Of a stretch of 64,000 nucleotides of DNA, positions 19,530 to 28,787 are shown one piece after another (the stretch's first letter is position 1; every line of letters begins with the position of its first letter). The notes beneath the pieces were generated by a model. The model had not been told where the DNA came from. It saw only the letters and a list, made by a program, of their open reading frames with translations, and ran no database searches. The translations under genes were made by a program, and so were the position numbers. Source of the stretch: Lachnospiraceae bacterium (GTDB lineage: Bacteria > Bacillota > Clostridia > Lachnospirales > Lachnospiraceae); assembly GCA_029071325.1 (NCBI GenBank), contig JAIEAP010000042.1, positions 62,001 to 126,000 on the forward strand. The letters run 5' to 3'.

Positions 19530-20015
19530 ATGAAAAGAGGAATCTACCCGGGAAGCTTTGACCCGGTAACGAACGGGCATGTGGATATGATCGAACGCGC
19601 GGCTAAGATTGTGGATCATCTGGAGGTCGGCGTACTGAATAACCGGGCAAAAAATCCATTGTTTTCTGTGGATGAACGTGTTAGTATGTTAAAGGAGATA
19701 ACAAAGGATATGCCCAATGTGTCAGTATCTTCTTTTGACGGATTGCTGGTGGATTATATGGAGGAGATAGGCGCCTCTATCATTGTGCGGGGGCTTCGGG
19801 CGGTGACGGATTTTGAGTATGAGTTACAGATTGCGCAGACCAATCATCGGGTAAATCCCAACATCGATACTCTGTTTTTGACGACGAACATCCAGTACTC
19901 CTATCTCAGTTCTACGATGGTGAAGGAATTTGCCTCCTATGGCGGGGACATTTCCCATTTTGTGCCGTTACAATTCATAGATAGGATATATGAGAAATAT
20001 AACATTAAGAAATAA
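19530..20015 (+). CDS. coaD: Phosphopantetheine adenylyltransferase
   Basis: [48 protein letters not shown]. Confidence 0.98.
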   Translation: MKRGIYPGSFDPVTNGHVDMIERAAKIVDHLEVGVLNNRAKNPLFSVDERVSMLKEITKDMPNVSVSSFDGLLVDYMEEIGASIIVRGLRAVTDFEYELQIAQTNHRVNPNIDTLFLTTNIQYSYLSSTMVKEFASYGGDISHFVPLQFIDRIYEKYNIKK

Positions 20016-20027
20016 GGAGCGTAGCGT

Positions 20028-20678
20028 ATGAGCAGCAGAATGGAACAGATTATTGAGGAAATCGAGGAGTACATTGATAATTGTAAGTATCAGCCCTTGT
20101 CCAGCACTAAGATCATTGTGAACAAGGATGAACTGGAAGAACTCCTGACAGAACTGAAGATGAAGACTCCGGAGGAGATCAAACGCTATCAGAAGATTAT
20201 CAGCAATAAGGAAGCGATTCTTGCAGATGCCCAGGCGAAAGCAGATGCCATTATTGCGCAGGCGCAGGTGCAGACCAACGAGCTGGTCAGTGAACATCAG
20301 ATCATGCAACAGGCGTATGCGCAGGCGAATGAGGTCGTGATGATAGCCACCAAGCAGGCGCAGGAGATTCTGGACAATGCCACCAATGATGCCAACAGTA
20401 TCCGCATGGGAGCCATCAGCTATACCGATGACAATCTGCACACGGTGGAGGAAATTCTGACCCATGCCATTGAGACCTCCCGGATGCGATATGACAGTCT
20501 GGTCCATTCCCTGCAGGGATGCCTTGACGTGGTGACTGCTAACCGCAGCGAGTTGCTTCCGGCATCGGAAGAACTGGAACCGGAGAAGCCTGCGGCCGAC
20601 GCAGCGCAGGCCGCTGCAAAGGCCTCCAAGGCAGAGGAGGGCGCTGCGGACACAGATAAGGCACAGGCGCGGGAATAG
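20028..20678 (+). CDS. Coiled-coil protein with Ala-rich C-terminal tail (uncharacterised)
   Basis: Long Q/A/E-rich helical segments; tail EKPAADAAQAAAKASKAEEGAADTDKAQARE. Confidence 0.75.
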   Translation: MSSRMEQIIEEIEEYIDNCKYQPLSSTKIIVNKDELEELLTELKMKTPEEIKRYQKIISNKEAILADAQAKADAIIAQAQVQTNELVSEHQIMQQAYAQANEVVMIATKQAQEILDNATNDANSIRMGAISYTDDNLHTVEEILTHAIETSRMRYDSLVHSLQGCLDVVTANRSELLPASEELEPEKPAADAAQAAAKASKAEEGAADTDKAQARE

Positions 20679-21593
20679 CTACAGATAAGGATAGATCATA
20701 TAAGCAACGCTGCCCGAGGACAGTGCCAGTAAAAATTTGATCAGTACATAGCGTTTCATAGGCAGACGCACTCTGGAAACCATAGAGTAGGTCTGGGCAA
20801 TGCCGCATATGCCGCCCATGGATGTCAGGGCAATGACTCCTGTGAAGGCAATACGGGCAGGGTAACCTGCAGCGGTAATAAGCGCGATACCGTTGGTGAT
20901 TTCCAAGGGAGCCGCAAGAACGGTCTGCCACAGAGGATGGGATATATACAATTGCAGGAATGCTGTCAGAATGGAGAACAGCATGATATATCCCCCTAAT
21001 TTACACAGAATTTCAAAGCCGTTCATGATTCCGGCATCTACGATAGAAAAGTCCATTTTTAATCGTGGTGCCGTTTCTGTTTGTTTTGAGAAGTCCCGCA
21101 TACGTCGGTATGCAATACTTCCATAGATGAGGGGCGGAACGTACAGCAGAAGAAGCACCGGCAAAATCAGATGATCGGCCCTCATTCTATCGTGCACAAT
21201 ATAGCTTGTGATAAAGATTGGACTGATGTTATTGCTGATTACAAATATTGCGGAAGCCTCCTGATGGCTTAACTTTCCCTCCTCCACCATCTGGGCACAG
21301 ATGCGGCTTCCCATGGGAAAGCCGAAGAGGAAGCCTGCAATCACAGGAAACGCGCCGTTTTTCGTGCAGGGCAGGATCCGGCGTGCCAGTGGGTGCAGAA
21401 TGCGGGCAATCTGAAAGAAGGCATTGGAGGAAATCAGAATATCCGATATAATGGCAAAGGGAAGCAGTGCCGGCAGGATATTCTGATACCAGATGGCAAG
21501 TCCCTGGGCCGCAGCCCGGACCGTGACCGTCGGATGAAGTAACAGCAATAATAATCCAAAAAACAATAACAGAAGAGAAATAGTTTTTTTCAT
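20679..21593 (-). CDS. ylbJ: YlbJ-like sporulation integral membrane protein
   Basis: Polytopic membrane protein; IWYQNILPALLPFAIISDILIS; GFLFGFPMGSRICAQM; next to coaD/rsmD as in other Firmicutes. Confidence 0.8.
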   Translation of the reverse strand: MKKTISLLLLFFGLLLLLLHPTVTVRAAAQGLAIWYQNILPALLPFAIISDILISSNAFFQIARILHPLARRILPCTKNGAFPVIAGFLFGFPMGSRICAQMVEEGKLSHQEASAIFVISNNISPIFITSYIVHDRMRADHLILPVLLLLYVPPLIYGSIAYRRMRDFSKQTETAPRLKMDFSIVDAGIMNGFEILCKLGGYIMLFSILTAFLQLYISHPLWQTVLAAPLEITNGIALITAAGYPARIAFTGVIALTSMGGICGIAQTYSMVSRVRLPMKRYVLIKFLLALSSGSVAYMIYPYL

Positions 21594-21623
21594 AGTCTAA
21601 TATATTTGTAGAAAAAATCAAAT

Positions 21624-22469
21624 ATGCGAAGTTCTATGAAGAAAGCAATTGCAAAAATAATCCTGTTATTATTGGCTGTCTGCTGCGATGTGTGGCTGAC
21701 TGCATATGTAAGGAAACAGGCATCCTTTTATCAGCCCTTTGATGAATCCTGCATGGAGCGGGTGATAAAAAATCAGGAGATTATACCGGATACAGTGAAG
21801 CTGCTGCAGGAATATGCGGCGGAAACCGATATGACATATGAGGAATGGTTATGGGCGTATCTATATACCGGGTCAGATGACAGCCAGGTGATGGAACAGA
21901 CATGGGAGCGGCTTTGGAACAGATATCCGGAAGAAATCCAGCAGCAGACGGAGTATCTTAGGGCAATCTGGTCCGATCTTGTGTACTTTCCGGTACCGGC
22001 TTCCTCTCTGGATGCGGATAAGCAGGTGGCATTTGAAAATTCCTGGATGCAGAGCCGCACCTATGGGGGAAATAGGGGGCATGAAGGCACAGATATTATG
22101 GCCTCCATCAACAGCCGCGGCGTGTATCCCATCATCAGCATATCCGATGGCGTGGTGGAGAAGATGGGGTGGCTGCCCAAGGGCGGTTACCGCATCGGGG
22201 TGCGCAGTGAGCACGGCGCGTACTTTTATTATGCCCATTTGTCTGATTATGCAGAAGGGCTGAAAGTGGGAGACCGGGTTCATGCAGGCGACCTTTTGGC
22301 CTTCATGGGCGATACCGGTTACAGCGAGGTGGAGGGAACCACCGGAAACTTTGACGTACACCTGCATTTTGGTGTATACTTAAATGATGCGGCGGGAAAT
22401 GAATTTGCAGTAAATTCTTATGCTGTACTGCAATATCTTGAGGAACGCAAATTGCAGTATCCTTATTGA
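21624..22469 (+). CDS. M23 family metallopeptidase, membrane anchored
   Basis: N-terminal hydrophobic segment; RGHEGTDIMA, GVYPIISISDGVVEKMGW, HLHFGVYLN. Confidence 0.9.
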   Translation: MRSSMKKAIAKIILLLLAVCCDVWLTAYVRKQASFYQPFDESCMERVIKNQEIIPDTVKLLQEYAAETDMTYEEWLWAYLYTGSDDSQVMEQTWERLWNRYPEEIQQQTEYLRAIWSDLVYFPVPASSLDADKQVAFENSWMQSRTYGGNRGHEGTDIMASINSRGVYPIISISDGVVEKMGWLPKGGYRIGVRSEHGAYFYYAHLSDYAEGLKVGDRVHAGDLLAFMGDTGYSEVEGTTGNFDVHLHFGVYLNDAAGNEFAVNSYAVLQYLEERKLQYPY

Positions 22470-22481
22470 GACAAATGTGTG

Positions 22482-22675
22482 TATCTGAGTTTCTGTTATT
22501 TCCCGAATTTTGTGCGCCATAGGGTTCCCATCGCAGAGCGATGTGAACATTTTGCGGCGGAAAGTGTGTTGGAAAACAAGTTTTCCAAACACTTTTCCAC
22601 GCAAAATATCCGTGTTGCCGAAGGCAACAAGACCCTATGGCGCCTCAAAATCACAAAATGCAGAAACTCAGGATA
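22482..22675. repeat. Candidate MITE-like palindromic element with four-stem (cloverleaf-like) folding potential
   Basis: Ends tatctgagtttctg / cagaaactcaggata; inner tgcgccatagggt / accctatggcgc; internal hairpins catcgc-aga-gcgatg, ttttgcg...gtgttggaaaac-aa-gttttccaaacac...cgcaaaa, gttgcc-gaa-ggcaac. Confidence 0.75.
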
Positions 22676-22689
22676 AAAAGGAGTTTGTC

Positions 22690-23406
22690 ATGGCAATGCT
22701 GAGGATTGATAAATTATTGACGGAGATGGGATTTGGGAGCAGAAGCCAGGTAAAGCAGATGGTTGCCAGGGGCAGAGTGAGCGTGGACGGCACGGTAGTA
22801 TCCCGCCCGGAGACAAAAATGGACCCGGAACTGTCTGAAATTACGGTGGATGGGATGCCTGTAGTTTATACACAGTATGAATACTATATGCTACATAAGC
22901 CCGCAGGTTATGTCAGCGCTACCCAGGACAATTGTTATCCTACGGTGGTGGAACTGATTACCGGCGCCGTGCGCGGAGATTTGTTTCCGGTGGGACGGCT
23001 GGATCTTGATACAGAAGGATTGCTTCTCGTCACCAATGACGGGGCGCTGGCACATAAGCTTCTGTCCCCGAAAAGGCATGTGCCCAAAGTCTATCAGGCA
23101 AGGGTCACGGGTATAGTCGATGGGGAGGATATTGCAGCGTTTCAAAACGGTATGGATATCGGAGAACCGGAATGGACGCTTCCGGCGACGCTTCGTGTCA
23201 TTTCCACAGACGAGACGGAATCTTTCGTGGAGGTTGTGATCACGGAGGGAAAATATCATCAGATCAAGCGTATGTTTGCGGTAAGAGGCAGGGAAGTCCT
23301 GTATTTGAAACGCATCTCAATGGGGAGCCTTACGTTGGATGATACACTGAAAAAGGGTGAGTACCGCCCCTTAAGCGGACAGGAAATTGCGGAGTTGAAA
23401 CGATAA
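22690..23406 (+). CDS. RsuA/RluB/RluF-type pseudouridine synthase with S4 domain
   Basis: Start at MAMLRIDKLLTEMGFGSRSQVKQMVARGRVSVDG (SD aaaaaggag); GRLDLDTEGLLLVTNDG; EGKYHQIKRMFAVRG. Confidence 0.93.
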   Translation: MAMLRIDKLLTEMGFGSRSQVKQMVARGRVSVDGTVVSRPETKMDPELSEITVDGMPVVYTQYEYYMLHKPAGYVSATQDNCYPTVVELITGAVRGDLFPVGRLDLDTEGLLLVTNDGALAHKLLSPKRHVPKVYQARVTGIVDGEDIAAFQNGMDIGEPEWTLPATLRVISTDETESFVEVVITEGKYHQIKRMFAVRGREVLYLKRISMGSLTLDDTLKKGEYRPLSGQEIAELKR

Positions 23407-23408
23407 GT

Positions 23409-25322
23409 ATGGCGCAGGGATTTTTACCGATATCGAAACAGGATATGGAAGAACAGGGAATCGGGCAGTTGGATTTTGTCTATGTTACAGGGGATGCCTA
23501 TGTGGATCACCCGTCCTTTGGACATGCTATCATCAGCAGGATACTGCAGGCGCACGGTTACACGGTGGGTATCATTGCGCAGCCGGATTACCGGGATCGG
23601 GCAAGTGTCACCGTACTGGGGGAACCAAGGCTGGGCTTTCTTGTGACGAGCGGCAACATGGACTCTATGGTGAATCATTATTCTGTGTCCAGGAAACGCC
23701 GCCGGACAGATGCCTACAGCCCTGGGGGCGTGATGGGGAAACGGCCGGATTATGCTGTTGTGACCTACTGCAATCTGATCCGTCAGACCTATAAACACGT
23801 TCCCGTCATCATTGGCGGAATCGAGGCAAGCCTTCGGAGATTGGGACATTACGATTACTGGTCCAACCGGGTGAAACGATCCATTCTGCTGGATTCCGGT
23901 GCGGATCTGATCTCTTACGGAATGGGAGAACACAGCATCGTAGAAATTGCAGATGCCTTAAACAGCGGTCTTGCCGTGGGGGACATTACATTTATAGACG
24001 GGACGGTCTATAAGAGCAGAAACAAAGAAGATATCTATGATGCCATCGAGCTTCCTTCCTTTGAAGCGATCCGGGAAGATAAACGCGCGTATGCTAAGAG
24101 CTTTTATCTGCAATATCAGAACACGGATCCCTTTGCGGCAAGAAGGCTGTATGAGACGTATGACGGCAAAATGTTCGTAGTACAGAATCCGCCGGCAAAG
24201 CCCTTAAGCGAGCAGGAGATGGATGATGTATATGCGCTCCCCTATATGAGGACTTATCATCCCTGCTACGAAAAAGAAGGCGGGATCCCGGCAATTTCAG
24301 AGGTGAAGTTCTCACTGATCAGCAGCCGGGGCTGCTTTGGAGGCTGCAGTTTTTGTGCCCTGACTTTCCATCAGGGACGTATTATTCAAAGCCGCAGCCA
24401 TGATTCCATTGTGGCAGAGGCCCAACAGATGATACAGGACCCTGACTTCAAGGGATATATCCATGATGTGGGCGGACCTACGGCAAATTTCAGAGAGCCT
24501 GCATGTGGGAAACAGTTGACGAAGGGAGCCTGCCCGAACCGGCAGTGTCTCTTCCCGAAGCCCTGTCCCAATCTCAAAGCGGATCACAGCGATTATATCG
24601 CGCTGCTGCGGAAGTTACGGAAGCTGCCCGGCGTTAAGAAGGTCTTTATCAGGTCGGGTATCCGGTTTGATTATCTGCTGTGTGATACGAAGCATGATTT
24701 TCTGACGGAGTTATGCAGATACCATGTCAGCGGCCAGCTAAAGGTGGCACCGGAGCATATCTCCGATGCGGTGCTCACACGGCTGGGCAAACCTCCGGTG
24801 CAGGTTTACCGCCGTTTTGTGCGCGCCTATGAAGAGACAAATGAACGGTTGGGGTTAAAGCAGTATCTGGTGCCGTATCTGATGTCCTCCCATCCCGGCT
24901 CTACCTTAAAGGAAGCTGTGGAACTGGCAGAGTATCTGCGGGATCTGGGATATATGCCGGAGCAGGTGCAGGACTTTTATCCGACACCCTCCACGATTTC
25001 CACCTGTATGTATTATACGGGATTGGATCCTCGGACTATGGAGCCGGTGTATGTAGCAACGAATCCCCATGAGAAAGCCATGCAGCGTGCGCTGATCCAA
25101 TACCGCGCTCCGGAGAATTACGATCTGGTATACGAGGCGCTGACGAAAAGCGGACGAACGGATTTGATCGGCTATGACGAAAAATGTCTGATCCGGCCCA
25201 GGAAGCCGGCATCCGGCACCAGCAGGGGAGGAAAGCCTGCCGGGGACAGAAAGAATCCGCCCAGGAAAAAGAAAACGATACGCAACGTCCATAAAAAGCA
25301 AAGAAACGAGCACAAACTATGA
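23409..25322 (+). CDS. YgiQ family radical SAM protein
   Basis: DAYVDHPSFGHAIISRILQAHGYTVGIIAQPD; SRGCFGGCSFCALTFHQGRIIQSRS; basic C-terminal tail. Confidence 0.95.
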   Translation: MAQGFLPISKQDMEEQGIGQLDFVYVTGDAYVDHPSFGHAIISRILQAHGYTVGIIAQPDYRDRASVTVLGEPRLGFLVTSGNMDSMVNHYSVSRKRRRTDAYSPGGVMGKRPDYAVVTYCNLIRQTYKHVPVIIGGIEASLRRLGHYDYWSNRVKRSILLDSGADLISYGMGEHSIVEIADALNSGLAVGDITFIDGTVYKSRNKEDIYDAIELPSFEAIREDKRAYAKSFYLQYQNTDPFAARRLYETYDGKMFVVQNPPAKPLSEQEMDDVYALPYMRTYHPCYEKEGGIPAISEVKFSLISSRGCFGGCSFCALTFHQGRIIQSRSHDSIVAEAQQMIQDPDFKGYIHDVGGPTANFREPACGKQLTKGACPNRQCLFPKPCPNLKADHSDYIALLRKLRKLPGVKKVFIRSGIRFDYLLCDTKHDFLTELCRYHVSGQLKVAPEHISDAVLTRLGKPPVQVYRRFVRAYEETNERLGLKQYLVPYLMSSHPGSTLKEAVELAEYLRDLGYMPEQVQDFYPTPSTISTCMYYTGLDPRTMEPVYVATNPHEKAMQRALIQYRAPENYDLVYEALTKSGRTDLIGYDEKCLIRPRKPASGTSRGGKPAGDRKNPPRKKKTIRNVHKKQRNEHKL

Positions 25323-26290
25323 TCAGTTACAGGATAGGAGCCAACGAAGCCGGACAGAGATTCGACAAGTATCTGCGCAAGCTTCTGCGGGAAGCTCCTT
25401 CAAGTTTTATATATAAAATGCTGCGCAAAAAAAATATTGTGCTAAACGGCAGAAAATCAGACGGCTCCCAGATACTGGCAGACGGAGATGAAGTAAAGCT
25501 GTTTCTGGCGGATGACACACTTCATAAGTTCATGGGACAGCCGTCGGGTGAGGGGGAGACTCTGTCCGGCAGTTACCCCTATCATCCCCTGGAGGTTCTC
25601 TATGAGGATGAAGACTGGCTGATGGTCAATAAGCCTGCGGGCATATTGAGCCAGAAGGCTGTGCCGGAGGATATATCCATGAATGAATGGATCATCGGAT
25701 ATCTGCTGCACACAGGGTGTCTTATGCCAGAGCAGCTGGCCACCTTTAAGCCTTCTGTCTGCAATCGTCTGGACCGCAACACGTCAGGATTGCTTGCTGC
25801 AGGCAAAACATTGGCGGGATCGCAGAGCCTGTCGGAAGCATTCCGGGAGAGGACCGTGCAGAAACATTACCGCTGCCTGGCGGCGGGACGTGTGACGGAG
25901 AGCATGCACTTGAGAGGGTATCTGAGCAAGGATGAGAAGACAAACCGGGTAACACTTACTACTGAGGAGGTCGCCAATGCACGCCCTATTGAGACGGAGC
26001 TTACGCCTCTTAGCGTATACCGGGAGGCAACGCTTCTGTCGGTGCATCTGATCACAGGACGTACCCATCAGATCCGCGCCCATCTTGCCTCTATCGGTCA
26101 CCCGATATTGGGGGACGGCAAATACGGGGACAGCCGCGTCAATGAGGAGTGGAAGAGACGGGCCGGTGTCCGGCGGCAGCTTCTGCATGCCTACAGCCTG
26201 ACGCTTGCAGACGGGCGAAGTATTACGGCGGAGCTTCCGCAGGATTTTTGCAGAGCGCTTAGAGAATTAGAACAGGAGACACACAAATGA
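25319..26290 (+). CDS. RluA family pseudouridine synthase
   Basis: QRFDKYLRKLLREAPSSFIYKMLRKKNIVLNG; CNRLDRNTSGLLAAGKT; GRTHQIRAHLASIGHPILGDGKYG. Confidence 0.94.
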   Translation: MISYRIGANEAGQRFDKYLRKLLREAPSSFIYKMLRKKNIVLNGRKSDGSQILADGDEVKLFLADDTLHKFMGQPSGEGETLSGSYPYHPLEVLYEDEDWLMVNKPAGILSQKAVPEDISMNEWIIGYLLHTGCLMPEQLATFKPSVCNRLDRNTSGLLAAGKTLAGSQSLSEAFRERTVQKHYRCLAAGRVTESMHLRGYLSKDEKTNRVTLTTEEVANARPIETELTPLSVYREATLLSVHLITGRTHQIRAHLASIGHPILGDGKYGDSRVNEEWKRRAGVRRQLLHAYSLTLADGRSITAELPQDFCRALRELEQETHK

Positions 26291-26934
26291 GATTGTATAT
26301 CATGCGGCATGGAGAGACCGATTACAACAAAAAGGGACTGATTCAGGGGAATCTTGATATACCGTTAAATGAATACGGATTGGAACTGGCGCGCCGGACA
26401 AGACAGGGCTTTGAGGCGGAGGGACTGCACTTTGATATCTGTTATTGCAGTCCTCTGATCCGCGCCAGGAAGACCGCAGAGATTCTCTTAGAGGGGACGG
26501 AAACGCCTATTGTGACGGATACGCGTATCCGGGAAATGCATTTTGCAGAAGGGGAGGGCGTTCCGCTGGCAGATATTTCCGTAAAGCCGGAGTACGCCAA
26601 TATCGATGCGCTTTTTCATAATCCCAAAATGTACCGTGCCACCGCGCTGGGGGAGAGCTATGAGGCGCTTTTTGCCAGAGTAGATGATTTTATGGAGCAT
26701 GAGATCTATCCCAGGGAGGGGCAGTATGAGAATGTTCTGTTGTGCTGTCATGGCGGTATTATCCGGGCGTTTCTCGCCTTTTTGAAGAAGCTGGATCTGG
26801 ATGAATTCTGGAATAACCATCAGCCCAATTGCAGTGTCAACATCATAGAGGTCAAAGACCGGCAGATCAATATCATAGAGGAGCATAAAATCTATTATAC
26901 GCTGCCGGAGGAGCGGAAGGGGGCAATTTTGTAA
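26287..26934 (+). CDS. Histidine phosphatase family (phosphoglycerate mutase-like)
   Basis: MRLYIMRHGETDYNKKGLIQGNLDIPLNEYG; VLLCCHGGIIRAFL. Confidence 0.93.
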   Translation: MRLYIMRHGETDYNKKGLIQGNLDIPLNEYGLELARRTRQGFEAEGLHFDICYCSPLIRARKTAEILLEGTETPIVTDTRIREMHFAEGEGVPLADISVKPEYANIDALFHNPKMYRATALGESYEALFARVDDFMEHEIYPREGQYENVLLCCHGGIIRAFLAFLKKLDLDEFWNNHQPNCSVNIIEVKDRQINIIEEHKIYYTLPEERKGAIL

Positions 26935-27467
26935 TGCCGACCTGGAATTCCAGGGGACTTCGGGGTTCTACCTTAGAAGAATTCATCAACCGTACCAATG
27001 AGAAATATCTGGAACACAAACTGGCGTTGATACAGAAGATTCCCACCCCCATTACCCCTATTAATATTGATAAGGAGACAAGGCATATCACACTGGCTTA
27101 TTTTGATCAGAAGAGCACCGTAGACTACATAGGAACAGTACAGGGAATTCCGGTGTGCTTCGATGCCAAAGAATGCCATACGGATACCTTTCCTCTGGCA
27201 AATATCCATGAGCATCAGGTGAGGTTCATGGAGGATTTTGAAGCACAGCAGGGAGTAGCGTTTCTCATTATTTTCTTCTCTAAACGGGATGAATTTTATT
27301 ATCTGACTTACCGCAAAATGCGCGCATTTTGGGACCGCGCCATGGAGGGCGGCAGGAAGAGCTTTCGCTATGAGGAACTGGAACCGGAATATTTCCTGAG
27401 ACCTAAGCCCGGACTGCTTGTGCCGTTTTTGGACGGTCTGGCAAAGGATTTGGAGCACAGGGATTGA
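26934..27467 (+). CDS. recU: RecU-like Holliday junction resolvase
   Basis: RGSTLEEFINRTNEKYLEHKLALIQKIPTPITPI; STVDYIGTVQGIPVCFDAKEC; FPLANIHEHQVRFMEDF. Confidence 0.88.
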   Translation: MPTWNSRGLRGSTLEEFINRTNEKYLEHKLALIQKIPTPITPINIDKETRHITLAYFDQKSTVDYIGTVQGIPVCFDAKECHTDTFPLANIHEHQVRFMEDFEAQQGVAFLIIFFSKRDEFYYLTYRKMRAFWDRAMEGGRKSFRYEELEPEYFLRPKPGLLVPFLDGLAKDLEHRD

Positions 27468-27492
27468 CAAGTGCGGAAACTTTCCCTATAAT
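27464..27492 (+). promoter_or_regulatory. Consensus sigma-A promoter of the his operon; -35 contains the recU stop codon
   Basis: TTGACA-17 bp-TATAAT; TGA 27465-27467 is the recU stop. Confidence 0.85.
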
Positions 27493-27507
27493 AGACAGAG
27501 AATTTAT

Positions 27508-27574
27508 TGTAGTAGCATGGTAGCACGATAAAGTGCGCCGCGTAAAACGGCGGTTTGAGCGGTCTGCTGCTGCA
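27508..27574 (+). promoter_or_regulatory. Candidate structured 5' leader of hisZ
   Basis: Closing stem tgtagtagca/tgctgctgca (10 bp with two G-U pairs) around hairpins gcac-gataaa-gtgc and cgccg-cgtaaaa-cggcg, which share one boundary nucleotide. Confidence 0.35.
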
Positions 27575-27592
27575 TCCAAAACGGAGGATATT

Positions 27593-28786
27593 ATGAGAAA
27601 TCAGTTGTTACATACACCGGAGGGCGTCCGTGATATCTACAATGGAGAGTGCGAGAAGAAGCTTATGCTGCAGGAAAAACTCCATGCTACGTTAAAGCAT
27701 TACGGATATCACAGCATACAGACGCCATCCTTCGAGTTTTTTGATATATTCGGAAAAGAGGTAGGAACGATTCCCTCACGGGATCTCTATAAGTTTTTTG
27801 ACCGGGAAGGAAATACCCTGGTGCTGCGTCCCGATATCACACCGTCTATCGCCCGGTCTGTGGCAAAATATTTTCAGGACGAGGATATGCCCATCCGGCT
27901 GTGCTATATGGGAAACATTTTTATCAATAATAACAGCTATCAGGGCAGGCTGAAGGAATCGACCCAGCTTGGAGCAGAGCTCATCGGAGATAATTCGGTA
28001 GATGCCGACGCGGAAATGATTTCCATGGCCATTGAGTCCCTAAAGAGCTGTGGATTAAGGGAGTTCCAGATCAGCGTGGGGCACGTGGACTTCTTTCGGG
28101 GACTGATGGAGGCTGCGGGGCTTTCCGAGGATCAGGAGGAAAATATCAGGGAACTGATCGCAAACAAGAATTTCTTCGGAGTGGAGGAAGCAGTGGATTC
28201 CTGTGAAATGCCGGAGGACTTAAAAAAGCTGTTTGGAATGCTGGGTGTTCTGTATGACGGACCGGGGGAGTTCGCAGAGGCAAAACAGATTGCGGATGCT
28301 TATCCCAGGCTGAGGGAAGCCGTCTGTCATCTGGAGGCATTAGACGAGGTTTTAAAGATTTATGATGTGGATAAATACATCACTTATGAGCTGGGGATGC
28401 TCAGTAGTTATAAATATTACACCGGCGTGATCTTTGCGGGCTATACTTATGGCAGCGGAGAGCCTATTGTAAAGGGCGGAAGGTATGACCGCCTGCTCCC
28501 GCATTTCGGCAAGGACGCTCCTTCCATTGGATTTGCCTTCGTGGTAGATCAGCTTATGGCGGCGATCGCAAGACAGCATATTGAAATCCCCGTGCCCCAT
28601 GATAACCAGATGATCGTATACAAGGCCCAGCTACGCAGGGAGGCAATCAGCAAGGCGCGTGCGCTGCGGCATCAGGGCTGTAACGTGGAGCTGGTGCTGT
28701 GGCAGGAGGGGAGAACTCAGGCGCACTATGAGGATTATGCTTCCGCAAGAAATATTGCAACATTGTTATGGATGGACGGTGAATAA
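27593..28786 (+). CDS. hisZ: ATP phosphoribosyltransferase regulatory subunit
   Basis: LLHTPEGVRDIYNGECEKKLMLQEKL; HisRS-like core; directly followed by short-form hisG. Confidence 0.93.
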   Translation: MRNQLLHTPEGVRDIYNGECEKKLMLQEKLHATLKHYGYHSIQTPSFEFFDIFGKEVGTIPSRDLYKFFDREGNTLVLRPDITPSIARSVAKYFQDEDMPIRLCYMGNIFINNNSYQGRLKESTQLGAELIGDNSVDADAEMISMAIESLKSCGLREFQISVGHVDFFRGLMEAAGLSEDQEENIRELIANKNFFGVEEAVDSCEMPEDLKKLFGMLGVLYDGPGEFAEAKQIADAYPRLREAVCHLEALDEVLKIYDVDKYITYELGMLSSYKYYTGVIFAGYTYGSGEPIVKGGRYDRLLPHFGKDAPSIGFAFVVDQLMAAIARQHIEIPVPHDNQMIVYKAQLRREAISKARALRHQGCNVELVLWQEGRTQAHYEDYASARNIATLLWMDGE

Positions 28787-28787
28787 G

